Shown: one piece after another, positions 1-7,911 of the stretch
How the letters are laid out: every line of letters begins with the position of its first letter
Numbering within the stretch: position 1 is the stretch's first letter
Assembly (NCBI GenBank): GCA_023409955.1
Contig: JAEYQQ010000082.1
Coordinates: forward strand, 1 to 41,982
Length of the DNA stretch: 41,982 nucleotides
Direction of reading: 5' to 3'
From: Bacillota bacterium
GTDB lineage: Bacteria; Bacillota; Clostridia; Christensenellales; Aristaeellaceae
Position numbers and translations under genes: made by a program
Notes under the pieces: model-generated
What the model was told of the DNA's origin: nothing
The model's input: the letters and a program-made list of their open reading frames with translations, nothing else
Database searches by the model: none

Positions 1-118
1 GGGTATCGGGGCATGTGCTCCCAACCTCCATCAGCCAGGACATATTTTCTCGGCGGGAGGATATTACAGGGATTGATGTACGGTATTCGAGTTATTACAA
101 TCATTGATATTAAGAAAC

Positions 119-156
119 AGCCGCCTGTTGATATGTGCATTTATCATCAGGCGGCT
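119..156. terminator. Hairpin, possible terminator downstream of ada
   Basis: Arms at 119-133 and 142-156 form a 15-bp stem with one T-T mismatch around an 8-nt loop. On the minus strand the stem is followed by a T-rich run (GTTTCTTAAT), so it could end the ada transcript about 140 nt after its stop codon. It could also serve a gene off the left edge. The rest of bases 1-298 shows no convincing gene. Confidence 0.5.
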
Positions 157-298
157 TCGTTATGGATTGGCAGTAACGTATCCATCAAACATGCTCTGAA
201 AACCAATGGAATTCACATGGAACGACACAGGAAGGCAATGTATATATTTGGATGTCTTGATGCCATTTGTATGTGATACACATACTATCAAACCATGA

Positions 299-1333
299 CT
301 ATGCTGACTCATCCTCCCTAGCATGCTGTTTCTCGATTTCCAGCAGCTTTTGCTTAAGCTGGAGCCCAGCCGCATAGCCTATAAGCGCCCCATTTGATCC
401 AACCACCCGGTGGCAGGGAATCATGATCAGGATGGGATTTTTGTTGTTAGCCATGCCTACGGCCCGGCTGGCGGCAGGATTTCCGATCTTTTGCGCAACT
501 TGCTTATAGCTGCAAGTATGGCCATAGGGAATATCCTCAAGGGCAGCCCAGACCCGCTTTTGAAAATCACTGCCCTCCATCCTTAAAGGCACAGTAAATT
601 CCTTTCGCTTTCCCTGAAGATATTCTTCCAGCTGATCTGCCGCCATGTCCGTGAGATGATTTCTAGCAAGCTGAAAAGAAGATGAAGACTCAAACATTCG
701 AATTCCGATAATCGCCTGATGATCTGCCGTAATCCACACTTTGCCCATGGCGGTTTCATATATGAAAGACGCAGCTGGCGCAGATGGCACTCCTTGCTTT
801 TTTCGGAACTCTCCCGGCGAGATACCATTATGCTTACCGAAAAAGGTATAAAAGGCAGACAAGCTTTCAAAGCCAAGCGCATAGGCAATCTCCAGAACTG
901 GAATCTCCGTTTCCTTTAGCTGCCGGACTGCCTCACGCAAGCGAAGCCTATCGGCATACGCACTGGGAGATGACCCGAATTGCTCCTTGAAAATCTGTGC
1001 GGCCCGCTTGGGCGCCAGTCCCAGTTTGCCCAGCTTTTCAAAGACATCCTTCTTATCATAATATCCACTATCGATGATGCCCTTCATTGCAAGGGCCAAG
1101 CTCTGCGCTGGTTGATAGTTCAATAGATCAGGCCGGCAGCGCTTACATGGCCGAAATCCGGCAGCCTTAGCATCCTCCCTGGTATCAAACAGCAGCATGT
1201 TTTCAAGCTTCGGCTGTTTTGATTTGCAAGAGGGTCTGCAATAGATGCCTGTGGATTTTACCGCATAATAGAACATACCATCGCAGGCTGTATCACAGCG
1301 GATCACCGCACTCCGCTTATCATCCTCTGTCAT
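299..1333 (-). CDS. ada: Ada-type bifunctional DNA alkylation repair protein / AraC-family regulator
   Basis: A 344-residue protein with the full Ada layout. The N-terminal metal-binding methyl-acceptor domain has Cys32, Cys36, Cys63 and Cys66, where Cys32 corresponds to the phosphotriester-accepting Cys of E. coli Ada. An AraC-type helix-turn-helix lies at about 80-180. The C-terminal O6-methylguanine methyltransferase domain has the active-site PCHRV motif with Cys307. E. coli Ada is 354 residues, so this is full length. The family repairs methylphosphotriesters and O6-methylguanine by suicidal transfer to Cys, and the methylated N-domain activates transcription of repair genes. The start ATG at 1333 is preceded by AAAAGGGG about 11 nt upstream. 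It appears monocistronic; autoregulation is likely by analogy only. Confidence 0.93.
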   Translation of the reverse strand: MTEDDKRSAVIRCDTACDGMFYYAVKSTGIYCRPSCKSKQPKLENMLLFDTREDAKAAGFRPCKRCRPDLLNYQPAQSLALAMKGIIDSGYYDKKDVFEKLGKLGLAPKRAAQIFKEQFGSSPSAYADRLRLREAVRQLKETEIPVLEIAYALGFESLSAFYTFFGKHNGISPGEFRKKQGVPSAPAASFIYETAMGKVWITADHQAIIGIRMFESSSSFQLARNHLTDMAADQLEEYLQGKRKEFTVPLRMEGSDFQKRVWAALEDIPYGHTCSYKQVAQKIGNPAASRAVGMANNKNPILIMIPCHRVVGSNGALIGYAAGLQLKQKLLEIEKQHAREDESA

Positions 1334-1429
1334 GATGCTTTGTCCCCTTTTGATTCATTTCATTACAAGTATATCAAAAAATCATTCAGCTTTCTTTCTA
1401 TAATGGCACATATTATTCGATTCCATAGC

Positions 1430-1501
1430 CAATAGGTTAGCATACATTCCATACACACCTACAATGAAAGTCAAGGGTATAAAGATGGTCAACAATGCAT
1501 T
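1430..1501 (-). pseudogene. CorA-type Mg2+ channel remnant (TM1 and start of GMN loop)
   Basis: Minus-strand translation here gives LLTIFIPLTFIVGVYGM followed by Y instead of N. This is very close to the first transmembrane helix and the GMN signature of CorA magnesium/cobalt transporters, which usually read as T-I-F-I-P-L-T-F-I-x-G-x-Y-G-M-N. The open frame around it is only 67 codons (1382-1585), and neither the large cytoplasmic domain before it nor the second helix after it can be recognised in any frame. I read it as the last scrap of a decayed corA gene. The match is from memory of the family signature. Confidence 0.6.
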
Positions 1502-1567
1502 CGATGGTCGGATACAACTTCCTCCACAGATGCAAAAAAGAACAAAGTGCATCGCATATTTCACTGC

Positions 1568-1605
1568 AAAAAAGTGCCGGGACATCCGCCAAACGGCTGT
1601 CCCGG
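1568..1605 (-). terminator. Terminator of the coat-like gene at 1642-2196
   Basis: The stem CCGGGACA/TGTCCCGG (1577-1584 with 1598-1605) has an inner CCG/CGG extension. On the minus strand it is followed by a six-T run (complement of A1568-1573). It lies about 35 nt after the stop codon of the gene at 1642-2196, a standard intrinsic terminator. Confidence 0.75.
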
Positions 1606-1641
1606 TTTCGTATTGTTCCCCAGCCTGATTTTTGTATTGCC

Positions 1642-2196
1642 TTATACAGCGACGGCAAGAACGCTGAGTACAGCATTGCTGATAGTGGCACCTGGCGTAA
1701 CATCGATAATCGAGTTGGTCGACAGGTTAACTGAGTAGGTGTAATACCCTTCAGGAACATTGGCATCAAAGTACTGGAAGCTGAAAGATTCCGCCTCTAG
1801 CACCACCACAGTGGTGGAGAAGGTATACGTGCTGCCAATAGCCATGGGCGTGCCGTTGTTGACTACACGCGTAATCTGGAAGTTGAACGTTACGGAGATA
1901 CCCAGAGGCAAGTTGACATTGCTGGTGAAGGTCAGCAGGTTATTTGTATTTCCCATGCCGGTGGTATCAATTGACGTGGTAACCACATTGATGGGGCTTG
2001 CCAGGAGCGTAGTAATAATGGGCAGAGGGCCGGCACTACCTGTGGCGGCATTCAGGGCTACTTCCCTGATAGGCATAGGTTTATGCCATTTTTCATACCC
2101 ATCGTTCTGTGCCACCATGTCTGTGCAGGATTCCGTATAGCCATTATTCTCGTATCCCATAGCGGGGTAATACCCGTTGTATTTATCTGCGCTCAT
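1642..2196 (-). CDS. Secreted/coat-like beta-rich protein, DUF4489-like
   Basis: A 184-residue protein with no classical signal peptide or membrane helix. Residues 1-45 are polar and rich in Tyr, Asn and Gly. The rest is an alternating, Thr/Ser/Val-rich pattern typical of a beta-sandwich (SINVV, LTFTSNV, VTFNFQI, YTFSTTV, SFSFQY, YTYSVNL), ending in a hydrophobic strand. The pattern resembles DUF4489 proteins of Clostridia, which are often next to collagen-like or spore-surface proteins; this is recalled resemblance only. The start ATG has AAGGTGAT about 7 nt upstream. A possible sporulation-type promoter precedes it and a clear terminator follows, so it is a single-gene unit. A spore-surface role is inference. 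Confidence 0.6.
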   Translation of the reverse strand: MSADKYNGYYPAMGYENNGYTESCTDMVAQNDGYEKWHKPMPIREVALNAATGSAGPLPIITTLLASPINVVTTSIDTTGMGNTNNLLTFTSNVNLPLGISVTFNFQITRVVNNGTPMAIGSTYTFSTTVVVLEAESFSFQYFDANVPEGYYTYSVNLSTNSIIDVTPGATISNAVLSVLAVAV

Positions 2197-2237
2197 ATAG
2201 ACATCACCTTACAATAGATTGGAGACCCCCTCCGCTT

Positions 2238-2265
2238 TATACTATTCTGCTCACAGGCTTTTGTG
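2238..2265 (-). promoter_or_regulatory. Possible mother-cell (sigma-K-like) promoter of the coat-like gene
   Basis: On the minus strand AATAGTATA (2238-2246) differs by one base from the sigma-K -10 consensus CATAnnnTA, and CACA (2262-2265) fits the mACm -35 element 15 nt upstream. It is about 42 nt from the start codon. These short degenerate motifs are common by chance, so this is only suggestive. Confidence 0.25.
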
Positions 2266-2478
2266 CCTGATGAAAAGTTGCATGGCGGTAAGACATTTGC
2301 TATTATTCTTCTCTGGTTATCTTTGTCTTACATATACGTATCCCCTTGGTGAAACATGACAATGAGAGAACAAAAGATCAGGCAGGAAATCAATATATGC
2401 AAAGCGAATGAAAATATCATGATTGTGCTGCTGCGCATGCCTTGCGAGCAGTCTGCGGATGCTGAAGGAGAATTGCAT

Positions 2479-3846
2479 ATGCCCGTTTCAATTACATATG
2501 ATGCAGCCAACAAGCTTCACGTTACAGGCCTTGAATGCGACTGCCCCTGCCACCACCATCTGCCAGCCCAGGATATTTATGTGGGCAAGGACCTGATAAG
2601 ACAGATTCCCAAGTACATACAGGCAAGGAATCTGGGGACGCATTGCGTTCTGGTAGCGGACAACAACACCTATGAAATCGCCGGACGGCAAGTGGAGCGG
2701 ACACTCATTACGGCCGGTTTCTCCGTTATCCCCTGCGTCATCACAAGGGAACATGCCATGGACCCGGATGAGCAGGCTTGCGGGGAAGTGCTGCTTTCCA
2801 TACAGCCGGAGACCCAATTTTTGATCAGCGTTGGTTCCGGCTCCATCACAGATACGGTTCGTGTCAACGCTACACATACAAAGCTTCCCTTTGTCTGCGT
2901 GGGAACAGCACCATCCATGGACGGATATACCTCTGTCGTGGCACCATTGCTGCTTCGCGGGGTGAAGATCCACCGCGCAGGCGTCTGCCCAGAGATCATT
3001 GTCTGCGATCTGGATATACTGCGTACTGCACCGCTTTCCATGGTACAGTCTGGCGTAGGAGATGTATTGGGGAAGTATATCGCAAGAGCAGATTGGATCA
3101 TCGGCAGCATCATCAACGGGGAATCCTATTGCCCTGTATGCGGACAAATTGTGCTGGACGCTGTAAACCAGCTGATGGAGAATGTAGGCGAAATCCGCCA
3201 AAGGACAGAAAAGGGGATTCGCATCCTGATTGAGGCGCTGTTATTGGCCGGCGTCACCATTATGATCGTAGGCCATACAAGGGCTGTTGCATCAGCAGAG
3301 CATAATATCGCCCACTATTGGGAAATGATGCAGCTCAAGCGGGGCCATCATCCCCCAGCCCATGGCACATCCGTCGGTGTGGCTACACTGCTTTGCTGGC
3401 CGCTGTTTTTGCGTTTTGCAAAGGAAGACTTAAGTCACCTGGACACAGAAAAAATTAAAGCCCGGCGTTTAAGCCGGGAGGATCGAATCAAATGGATGCA
3501 TTTTGCTTACGGTGAAGAGGCCGCCAATGCCATCATCAAAGACAATCCAGGCGACTTCCTTACTTGGGAGGAACAGCTCCAACGCATTCAAGCTGCCCAA
3601 AAGAACTTGGAAAAGCTAAGAGAAGTAATCCTTTCCCTGCCTACCATGGAACGCATCCAAAACGCTATGGAAGAACTGGGTTCGCCCTTGACACCAGAGG
3701 CAATTGACATTGACCCGCCGCTTTTGAATGTTTCCATGCATTGTGCCAAGGATTATCGTACCCGCTATACGCTGTTTAAGCTGATAGATGAATGCGGTTT
3801 GATGGATGAGTATTTAAAAGATTATCCGATGCCTGATGCATTCTAA
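2479..3846 (+). CDS. araM: NAD(P)-dependent sn-glycerol-1-phosphate dehydrogenase (AraM/EgsA family)
   Basis: A 455-residue iron/zinc-dependent alcohol dehydrogenase-fold enzyme that reduces dihydroxyacetone phosphate to sn-glycerol-1-phosphate. Visible features: NAD-binding GSGSITD (119-125), APSMDGYTS (144-152), a likely metal-ligand Asp195 in GDVLGKY, and two His motifs (SAEHNIAHYWE and PPAHGTSVG) that supply the other ligands. A Cys/His-rich patch (CDCPCHHH, 20-27) precedes the fold, as in other clostridial members. The frame is open from 2356, but I choose ATG 2479 because GAAGGAG lies 8 nt upstream and the family fold begins soon after. G1P is the archaeal lipid backbone enantiomer; in Bacillus, AraM feeds heptaprenylglyceryl phosphate synthesis. 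No PcrB homologue is in this window. Confidence 0.88.
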   Translation: MPVSITYDAANKLHVTGLECDCPCHHHLPAQDIYVGKDLIRQIPKYIQARNLGTHCVLVADNNTYEIAGRQVERTLITAGFSVIPCVITREHAMDPDEQACGEVLLSIQPETQFLISVGSGSITDTVRVNATHTKLPFVCVGTAPSMDGYTSVVAPLLLRGVKIHRAGVCPEIIVCDLDILRTAPLSMVQSGVGDVLGKYIARADWIIGSIINGESYCPVCGQIVLDAVNQLMENVGEIRQRTEKGIRILIEALLLAGVTIMIVGHTRAVASAEHNIAHYWEMMQLKRGHHPPAHGTSVGVATLLCWPLFLRFAKEDLSHLDTEKIKARRLSREDRIKWMHFAYGEEAANAIIKDNPGDFLTWEEQLQRIQAAQKNLEKLREVILSLPTMERIQNAMEELGSPLTPEAIDIDPPLLNVSMHCAKDYRTRYTLFKLIDECGLMDEYLKDYPMPDAF

Positions 3847-3861
3847 CCGAGGTATTTCTAC

Positions 3862-3972
3862 TCAGTGTGAAAAGACGGCTTCTAAAATACGTACCCACCG
3901 ATTTTGCATCCACATGGATCCATTGGTGAAGGCGGCCACAATGGTGCCTATGCCGACCCCTTTTAAGCCGCC
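3862..3972 (-). pseudogene. Possible YczE/YitT-like membrane protein C-terminal remnant
   Basis: Between two in-frame stops the minus strand encodes about 35 residues containing KGVGIGTIVAAFTNG, then a short helical tail ending in a stop at 3862-3864. The motif resembles the last membrane segment of YczE/YitT/DUF6198-type proteins (G-I-G-T-hydrophobic-A-F-x-x-G). No start or upstream domain is found in the same frame; an upstream stop lies at 3973-3975. It occupies most of the 327-nt gap before the aconitase gene. This is weak evidence, from recalled family resemblance. Confidence 0.35.
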
Positions 3973-4089
3973 TTAAAGCGCTATAGAACATGCAAGGTTC
4001 CGCATACATGCCTTTCATTTTAGTAAAAATGATACATGATCTTTGGCAAATGTGCCCTGTTTCTTTCCTGCACTTTTCCCTGCGCTGCC

Positions 4090-4118
4090 TTGACATGCAA
4101 AAGCGCATTCCGTATACT
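4090..4118 (+). promoter_or_regulatory. Sigma-A promoter of the aconitase gene
   Basis: A perfect -35 TTGACA (4090-4095), a 17-nt spacer and -10 TATACT (4113-4118). Transcription should start near 4125, giving a leader of about 50 nt with GGAGGG just before ATG 4174. Confidence 0.8.
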
Positions 4119-4173
4119 GCAACCATTCCTTCTTGTATCCAAAAAACAATAAGTATGCGCAATGGAGGGCATC

Positions 4174-6105
4174 ATGAACCTGACCCAGAAAATTCTCGCC
4201 AGTCATCTTGTATCCGGTGATCTTACACCGGGACAGGAAATCGCTATACGAATTGATCAGACCCTGACCCAGGATTCAACAGGCACTATGGCGTACCTGC
4301 AATTTGAAGCCATGGGGGTAAAAAGGGTACAGACAAAAAAGTCTGTAGCCTACATCGATCATAATACGTTGCAAACAGGTTTTGAAAACGCCGATGACCA
4401 CAAATACATTCAAACCGTTGCAAAAAAACATGGCGTTTACTGCTCCAAGCCCGGAAACGGCATCTGCCATCAGGTACATTTGGAGCGCTTTTCCATCCCC
4501 GGTCAGACCCTGCTGGGCAGCGACAGCCACACACCCACCTGCGGCGGCATCGGCATGATCGCCATTGGTGCCGGCGGGCTGGATGTTGCCGTGGCCATGG
4601 GCGGCGGCGCTTATCACCTTACCTGCCCCAAGGTGGTGAATGTGCACCTGACCGGCAGGCTGCAGCCTTTCGTAGCAGCCAAAGACATCATTTTGGAAGT
4701 ACTGCGGAAGCTAACCGTCAAGGGCGGTGTAGGCCGGGTGATGGAGTATACAGGCGAAGGCGTGTTGTCCCTGTCTGTGCCCGAGCGCTCTACCATCGCC
4801 AACATGGGCGCAGAGCTTGGAGCCACCACCTCCATTTTCCCCAGTGATGAAGTGACCAGGGCATTTTTGAAGGCCCAGGGCAGGGAGAATGAGTATGTCC
4901 CGTTAAGTGCAGATGCAGATGCTGTATATGAAGAAACGCTGAGCATTGACTTAAGCGAGCTTGCACCCTTGGCGGCACAGCCCCATATGCCTGACAACGT
5001 GGCGACTGTCCGGGAGGTCGGTCCCATTAAGGTAGATCAGGTATGCATCGGTTCCTGCACCAACTCCAGTTATCTGGACATGATGCGGGTGGCGGCCATA
5101 CTCAAAGGGAAAACGAAACATCCGGATGTATCCCTTGTAATTTCACCCGGCAGTAAGCAGGTGCTCAATATGCTGGCGCAAAATGGTGCCCTGGCAGATA
5201 TGATTGCTGCTGGTGCACGCATATTGGAATGCGCCTGCGGTCCCTGCATCGGTATGGGCCAGAGCCCCAGCAGCGATGCTGTCAGCGTGCGCACCAACAA
5301 CCGAAATTTTTATGCCCGCTCCGGAACAAAAAGCGCTAAGGTGTACCTTACCAGCTGCGAGGTGGCGGCGGCCACTGCCATCAGCGGTGTGCTTTCAGAT
5401 CCAAGAGACTTGGAGGCTGATCTTAACATCCCCATGCCGGAGGCATTTTTGATCAATGATAACCTGATCCTCCCCCCGGTTGAAGAAGGCCAAGAGGATA
5501 CGGTGGATGTGGTCAGGGGCCCTAACATTCATCCTTTCCCGGTCAATGTTCCCCTTGCCCAAAACGTGCAAGGGCCGGTGCTGCTGAAAATGGAGGACAA
5601 CATTACCACCGATCACATCATGCCCTCCAACGCCAAGCTGCTGCCCTACAGGAGCAATATTCCCTTCCTGTCGGATTACTGCCTGACACCAGTGGATAAG
5701 GACTTTCCCCAAAGGGCCAAGGCCACGGGCGGCGGTTATTTAGTGGCGGGGCAGAATTATGGACAAGGCTCCAGTCGGGAACACGCGGCATTGGTTCCCC
5801 TGTACCTGAATGTAAAAGGCGTTATCGCCATCTCCTTTGCACGAATCCACAAAGATAATCTCATCAACAACGGTATTCTGCCGCTGACCTTTTTGGATGC
5901 AGCTGATTATGAACGCATTGCCCAGGGGGATGTGATTTCCATGAAAGATGCAAGGTCGCAATTGCAAAGCGGAACGGATACGTATACGCTATCCAATGAT
6001 ACAAAGGGTTTTGAATTTAAAGTCACACTGCCTTTGTCTAACCGTCAGCGGGGCATGCTGCTGGCTGGCGGACTTTTAAACTACACCAAGGAAGACGGTA
6101 AATAA
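4174..6105 (+). CDS. acn: Aconitate hydratase (single-chain, about 644 residues)
   Basis: Converts citrate to isocitrate via cis-aconitate using a [4Fe-4S] cluster. The three cluster ligands are visible as Cys295 (GSCTNSSYLDMM), Cys355 and Cys358 (CACGPCIGMG). The N-terminal half has GSDSHTPTCGGIGM, and the C-terminal swivel domain has GQNYGQGSSREHAA. The length matches the shorter 'Aquifex-type' aconitases common in Clostridia, not the ~900-residue AcnA. The frame opens at 4162, but ATG 4174 is preferred: GGAGG lies 5 nt upstream and MNLTQKIL is the family-like start. Citrate synthase and isocitrate dehydrogenase are not in the window, so it stands alone behind its own strong promoter. Its likely role is oxidative 2-oxoglutarate/glutamate supply. 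Confidence 0.96.
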   Translation: MNLTQKILASHLVSGDLTPGQEIAIRIDQTLTQDSTGTMAYLQFEAMGVKRVQTKKSVAYIDHNTLQTGFENADDHKYIQTVAKKHGVYCSKPGNGICHQVHLERFSIPGQTLLGSDSHTPTCGGIGMIAIGAGGLDVAVAMGGGAYHLTCPKVVNVHLTGRLQPFVAAKDIILEVLRKLTVKGGVGRVMEYTGEGVLSLSVPERSTIANMGAELGATTSIFPSDEVTRAFLKAQGRENEYVPLSADADAVYEETLSIDLSELAPLAAQPHMPDNVATVREVGPIKVDQVCIGSCTNSSYLDMMRVAAILKGKTKHPDVSLVISPGSKQVLNMLAQNGALADMIAAGARILECACGPCIGMGQSPSSDAVSVRTNNRNFYARSGTKSAKVYLTSCEVAAATAISGVLSDPRDLEADLNIPMPEAFLINDNLILPPVEEGQEDTVDVVRGPNIHPFPVNVPLAQNVQGPVLLKMEDNITTDHIMPSNAKLLPYRSNIPFLSDYCLTPVDKDFPQRAKATGGGYLVAGQNYGQGSSREHAALVPLYLNVKGVIAISFARIHKDNLINNGILPLTFLDAADYERIAQGDVISMKDARSQLQSGTDTYTLSNDTKGFEFKVTLPLSNRQRGMLLAGGLLNYTKEDGK

Positions 6106-6143
6106 TACTCATTTCAAAAGCATTGATATTGACCTTTCAATGC

Positions 6144-6176
6144 AAAACCCTGTGCCTAAATCGGCACAGGGTTTTT
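6144..6176. terminator. Bidirectional terminator between acn and the CHAP gene
   Basis: A 13-bp perfect stem (AAAACCCTGTGCC at 6144-6156 with GGCACAGGGTTTT at 6163-6175) around a 6-nt loop. There is a T-run on the plus strand and the complement of an A-run on the minus strand. It lies between convergent genes and can serve both. Confidence 0.9.
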
Positions 6177-6186
6177 GATGCTTGCA

Positions 6187-7146
6187 TTATTCGCTGGCCA
6201 CAAGCCAACTGGCAGGGTCCGCATCCAACCTGTTTTCTATTTCAGCAAGGATGGCGAATTGCGTTTCCATATCCGCGATACCAGATACTTTTTTCTCCAG
6301 CATGTATTCCCTTTGAAATGTCCGGATGGCTGTTGTGGTTTTGCCGCCATACACACCGTCTGTAGTCTTTGCATCCAGCAAGCCCAGCTGTATCAAATTC
6401 TGCTGCAGTTGCTTAACCAAATCGCCCTTATTGCCTGGGCGCATGGTAACACCTGCCACTTGGGTGACTGTTCCGTATCCCAGAATCGTGGAATCGGTGA
6501 GCAGATATTCTTTGCGGGCCACCTTGGAAGGGTTGTTCCCCTCAATGGTATGAAGAACAACCTGCCCTTCTTCATTTACATCCGTATATTCAACCATGGC
6601 CACATGGTCGGTATCCCGGCCGCTACGCCAGGTAAAGAACATCCAATCTCCCGGTTGGGGAATATATTCATTCTTCAGCATTTGGGCCTGATTACCAACA
6701 AACCACTGGGGACCCCAATCATCAATGATTCCTCTTCTGTCAATATAGCGACCCCTGGCAATAAACCAGTTACGGCCAACATTACTGCCGCTGTATAAGG
6801 GATATTGCACTTTTAGTAAATCTGTACCGTAACGCTCGTCCACCTGATTGACTGACCAGCACAGAAATTCGGCACACCATTGCGCATAGGGGTCACCGGA
6901 CCATTCGCCATATTTGGTATAGCCGTTCTTCTTTTCCGTATAGCCTAATTCTTCTCGTGCTACGTTCAATAACAGCTCAACAAAGTCTGTTTCAGGATTA
7001 AGCGCTTCCTCGGTCTCTGGTTCAGGCGTTACTTCTGCCTGCTGTGCTGCAACAGCCGGTGTCAAGGGGGAACCCTTTTCCTCCGCCAGAGTGCATGTCA
7101 GCACAAACATCAGGCACATGGTAATCAAAAGAAACCTTCTGCTCAT
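6187..7146 (-). CDS. Secreted CHAP-domain peptidoglycan hydrolase with C-terminal PG-binding domain
   Basis: A 319-residue exported protein. Residues 1-21 are a signal peptide (positively charged start, hydrophobic core), followed by a Pro/Glu-rich linker to about 50. The CHAP-type amidase/endopeptidase domain spans about 55-225, with a catalytic Cys in AQWCAEFLCW and His in DTDHVAMVEY. A PG_binding_1 three-helix repeat lies at about 235-305 (GDLVKQLQQNL, DGVYGGKTTTAIRTFQ). The predicted role is cleavage of wall peptide or amide bonds outside the cell. The start has AAAGGAGGTG 5 nt upstream. It is the last of a minus-strand series of wall-related genes (7.2-9.8 kb) but is separated from sfsA by 75 nt. 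CHAP specificity cannot be told from sequence. Confidence 0.85.
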   Translation of the reverse strand: MSRRFLLITMCLMFVLTCTLAEEKGSPLTPAVAAQQAEVTPEPETEEALNPETDFVELLLNVAREELGYTEKKNGYTKYGEWSGDPYAQWCAEFLCWSVNQVDERYGTDLLKVQYPLYSGSNVGRNWFIARGRYIDRRGIIDDWGPQWFVGNQAQMLKNEYIPQPGDWMFFTWRSGRDTDHVAMVEYTDVNEEGQVVLHTIEGNNPSKVARKEYLLTDSTILGYGTVTQVAGVTMRPGNKGDLVKQLQQNLIQLGLLDAKTTDGVYGGKTTTAIRTFQREYMLEKKVSGIADMETQFAILAEIENRLDADPASWLVASE

Positions 7147-7221
7147 GCAGACACCTCCTTTACTGCAACTATGCTATCACAGTTTCAGTTGAAAAAGCAA
7201 CGGCAAGTCCTGTTAAACTTG

Positions 7222-7902
7222 TTACAGTATAACGCTCACCGGCTCTCCCAAGGTCATGGTGTCTTTTGTAACAACACATTCATAGGCCAGCACATGAACG
7301 CCTTCCTGTGCTGCTCTGCGCAGTGCATGAGAAAATGCAGGATCTGTTTTATCATTGGGAGAAAAATTTTTTACACCTTGCATTTGAATAACAAAGCATA
7401 TATAACACTGATACCCATCCTTCGCTGCGGCAATAAGCTCCATGACATGCCTTGCACCGCGCTCTGTGGGGGCATCAGGAAAACGGACAAAGCCATCCTC
7501 CTCCAGGGTGACGCCTTTGACTTCCACCAGGCAGCGCCTGTCATCCGCCTCCACATAAAAATCAAGCCGTGACTTGCCATAGGTATACTCCGGTTTGATC
7601 AGCGTAGTATACGGCAAGAAGGCACCGTTCTTGGCCCATTCACCAAATACCCGGTTAGGGGCCTGGCTGTCGATGTTGATGAGCTTATCCCCTTTATACA
7701 CAGCAATCAAATCATATGCTGTTTTCCTTGTAGGGTTGCTGCTTTTTGACAGCACCACCACTGCGTCTTTCACAAACAGTTCCCGGCAGCGGCCTGTATT
7801 CTTTACATGACATACTTCCATTTGCCCATTGACGATGACATGGGCAATAAAACGGTTGGGCCGGCTTTGAAACCGGCCCAATGTTACATTATCATATCGC
7901 AT
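7222..7902 (-). CDS. sfsA: SfsA family DNA-binding / nuclease protein
   Basis: A 226-residue protein matching SfsA along its length: an N-terminal OB-like part (VTLGRFQSRPNRFIAHV, HVKNTGRCREL), then a PD-(D/E)xK-like nuclease core with the acidic/lysine motif SRLDFYVEADDRRCLVEVKG and the conserved FPDAPTERGARHV. In E. coli SfsA was first linked to maltose gene activation and has later been treated as a nuclease. The start ATG 7902 is 9 nt after the stop of the vanW gene with only a weak ribosome binding site, suggesting translational coupling. No signal peptide, so cytoplasmic, unlike its wall-related neighbours. Confidence 0.92.
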   Translation of the reverse strand: MRYDNVTLGRFQSRPNRFIAHVIVNGQMEVCHVKNTGRCRELFVKDAVVVLSKSSNPTRKTAYDLIAVYKGDKLINIDSQAPNRVFGEWAKNGAFLPYTTLIKPEYTYGKSRLDFYVEADDRRCLVEVKGVTLEEDGFVRFPDAPTERGARHVMELIAAAKDGYQCYICFVIQMQGVKNFSPNDKTDPAFSHALRRAAQEGVHVLAYECVVTKDTMTLGEPVSVIL

Positions 7903-7911
7903 GCGTTTTTC

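Noticed and set aside
13..276. 87-codon open frame at the left edge
   Set aside because: No ribosome binding site, no recognisable domain, and it runs through the hairpin at 119-156.
3929..3974. AAGGCGGC/GCCGCCTT inverted repeat as terminator of araM
   Set aside because: The arms are 30 nt apart and no T-run follows on either strand; part of it is the remnant coding sequence at 3862-3972.
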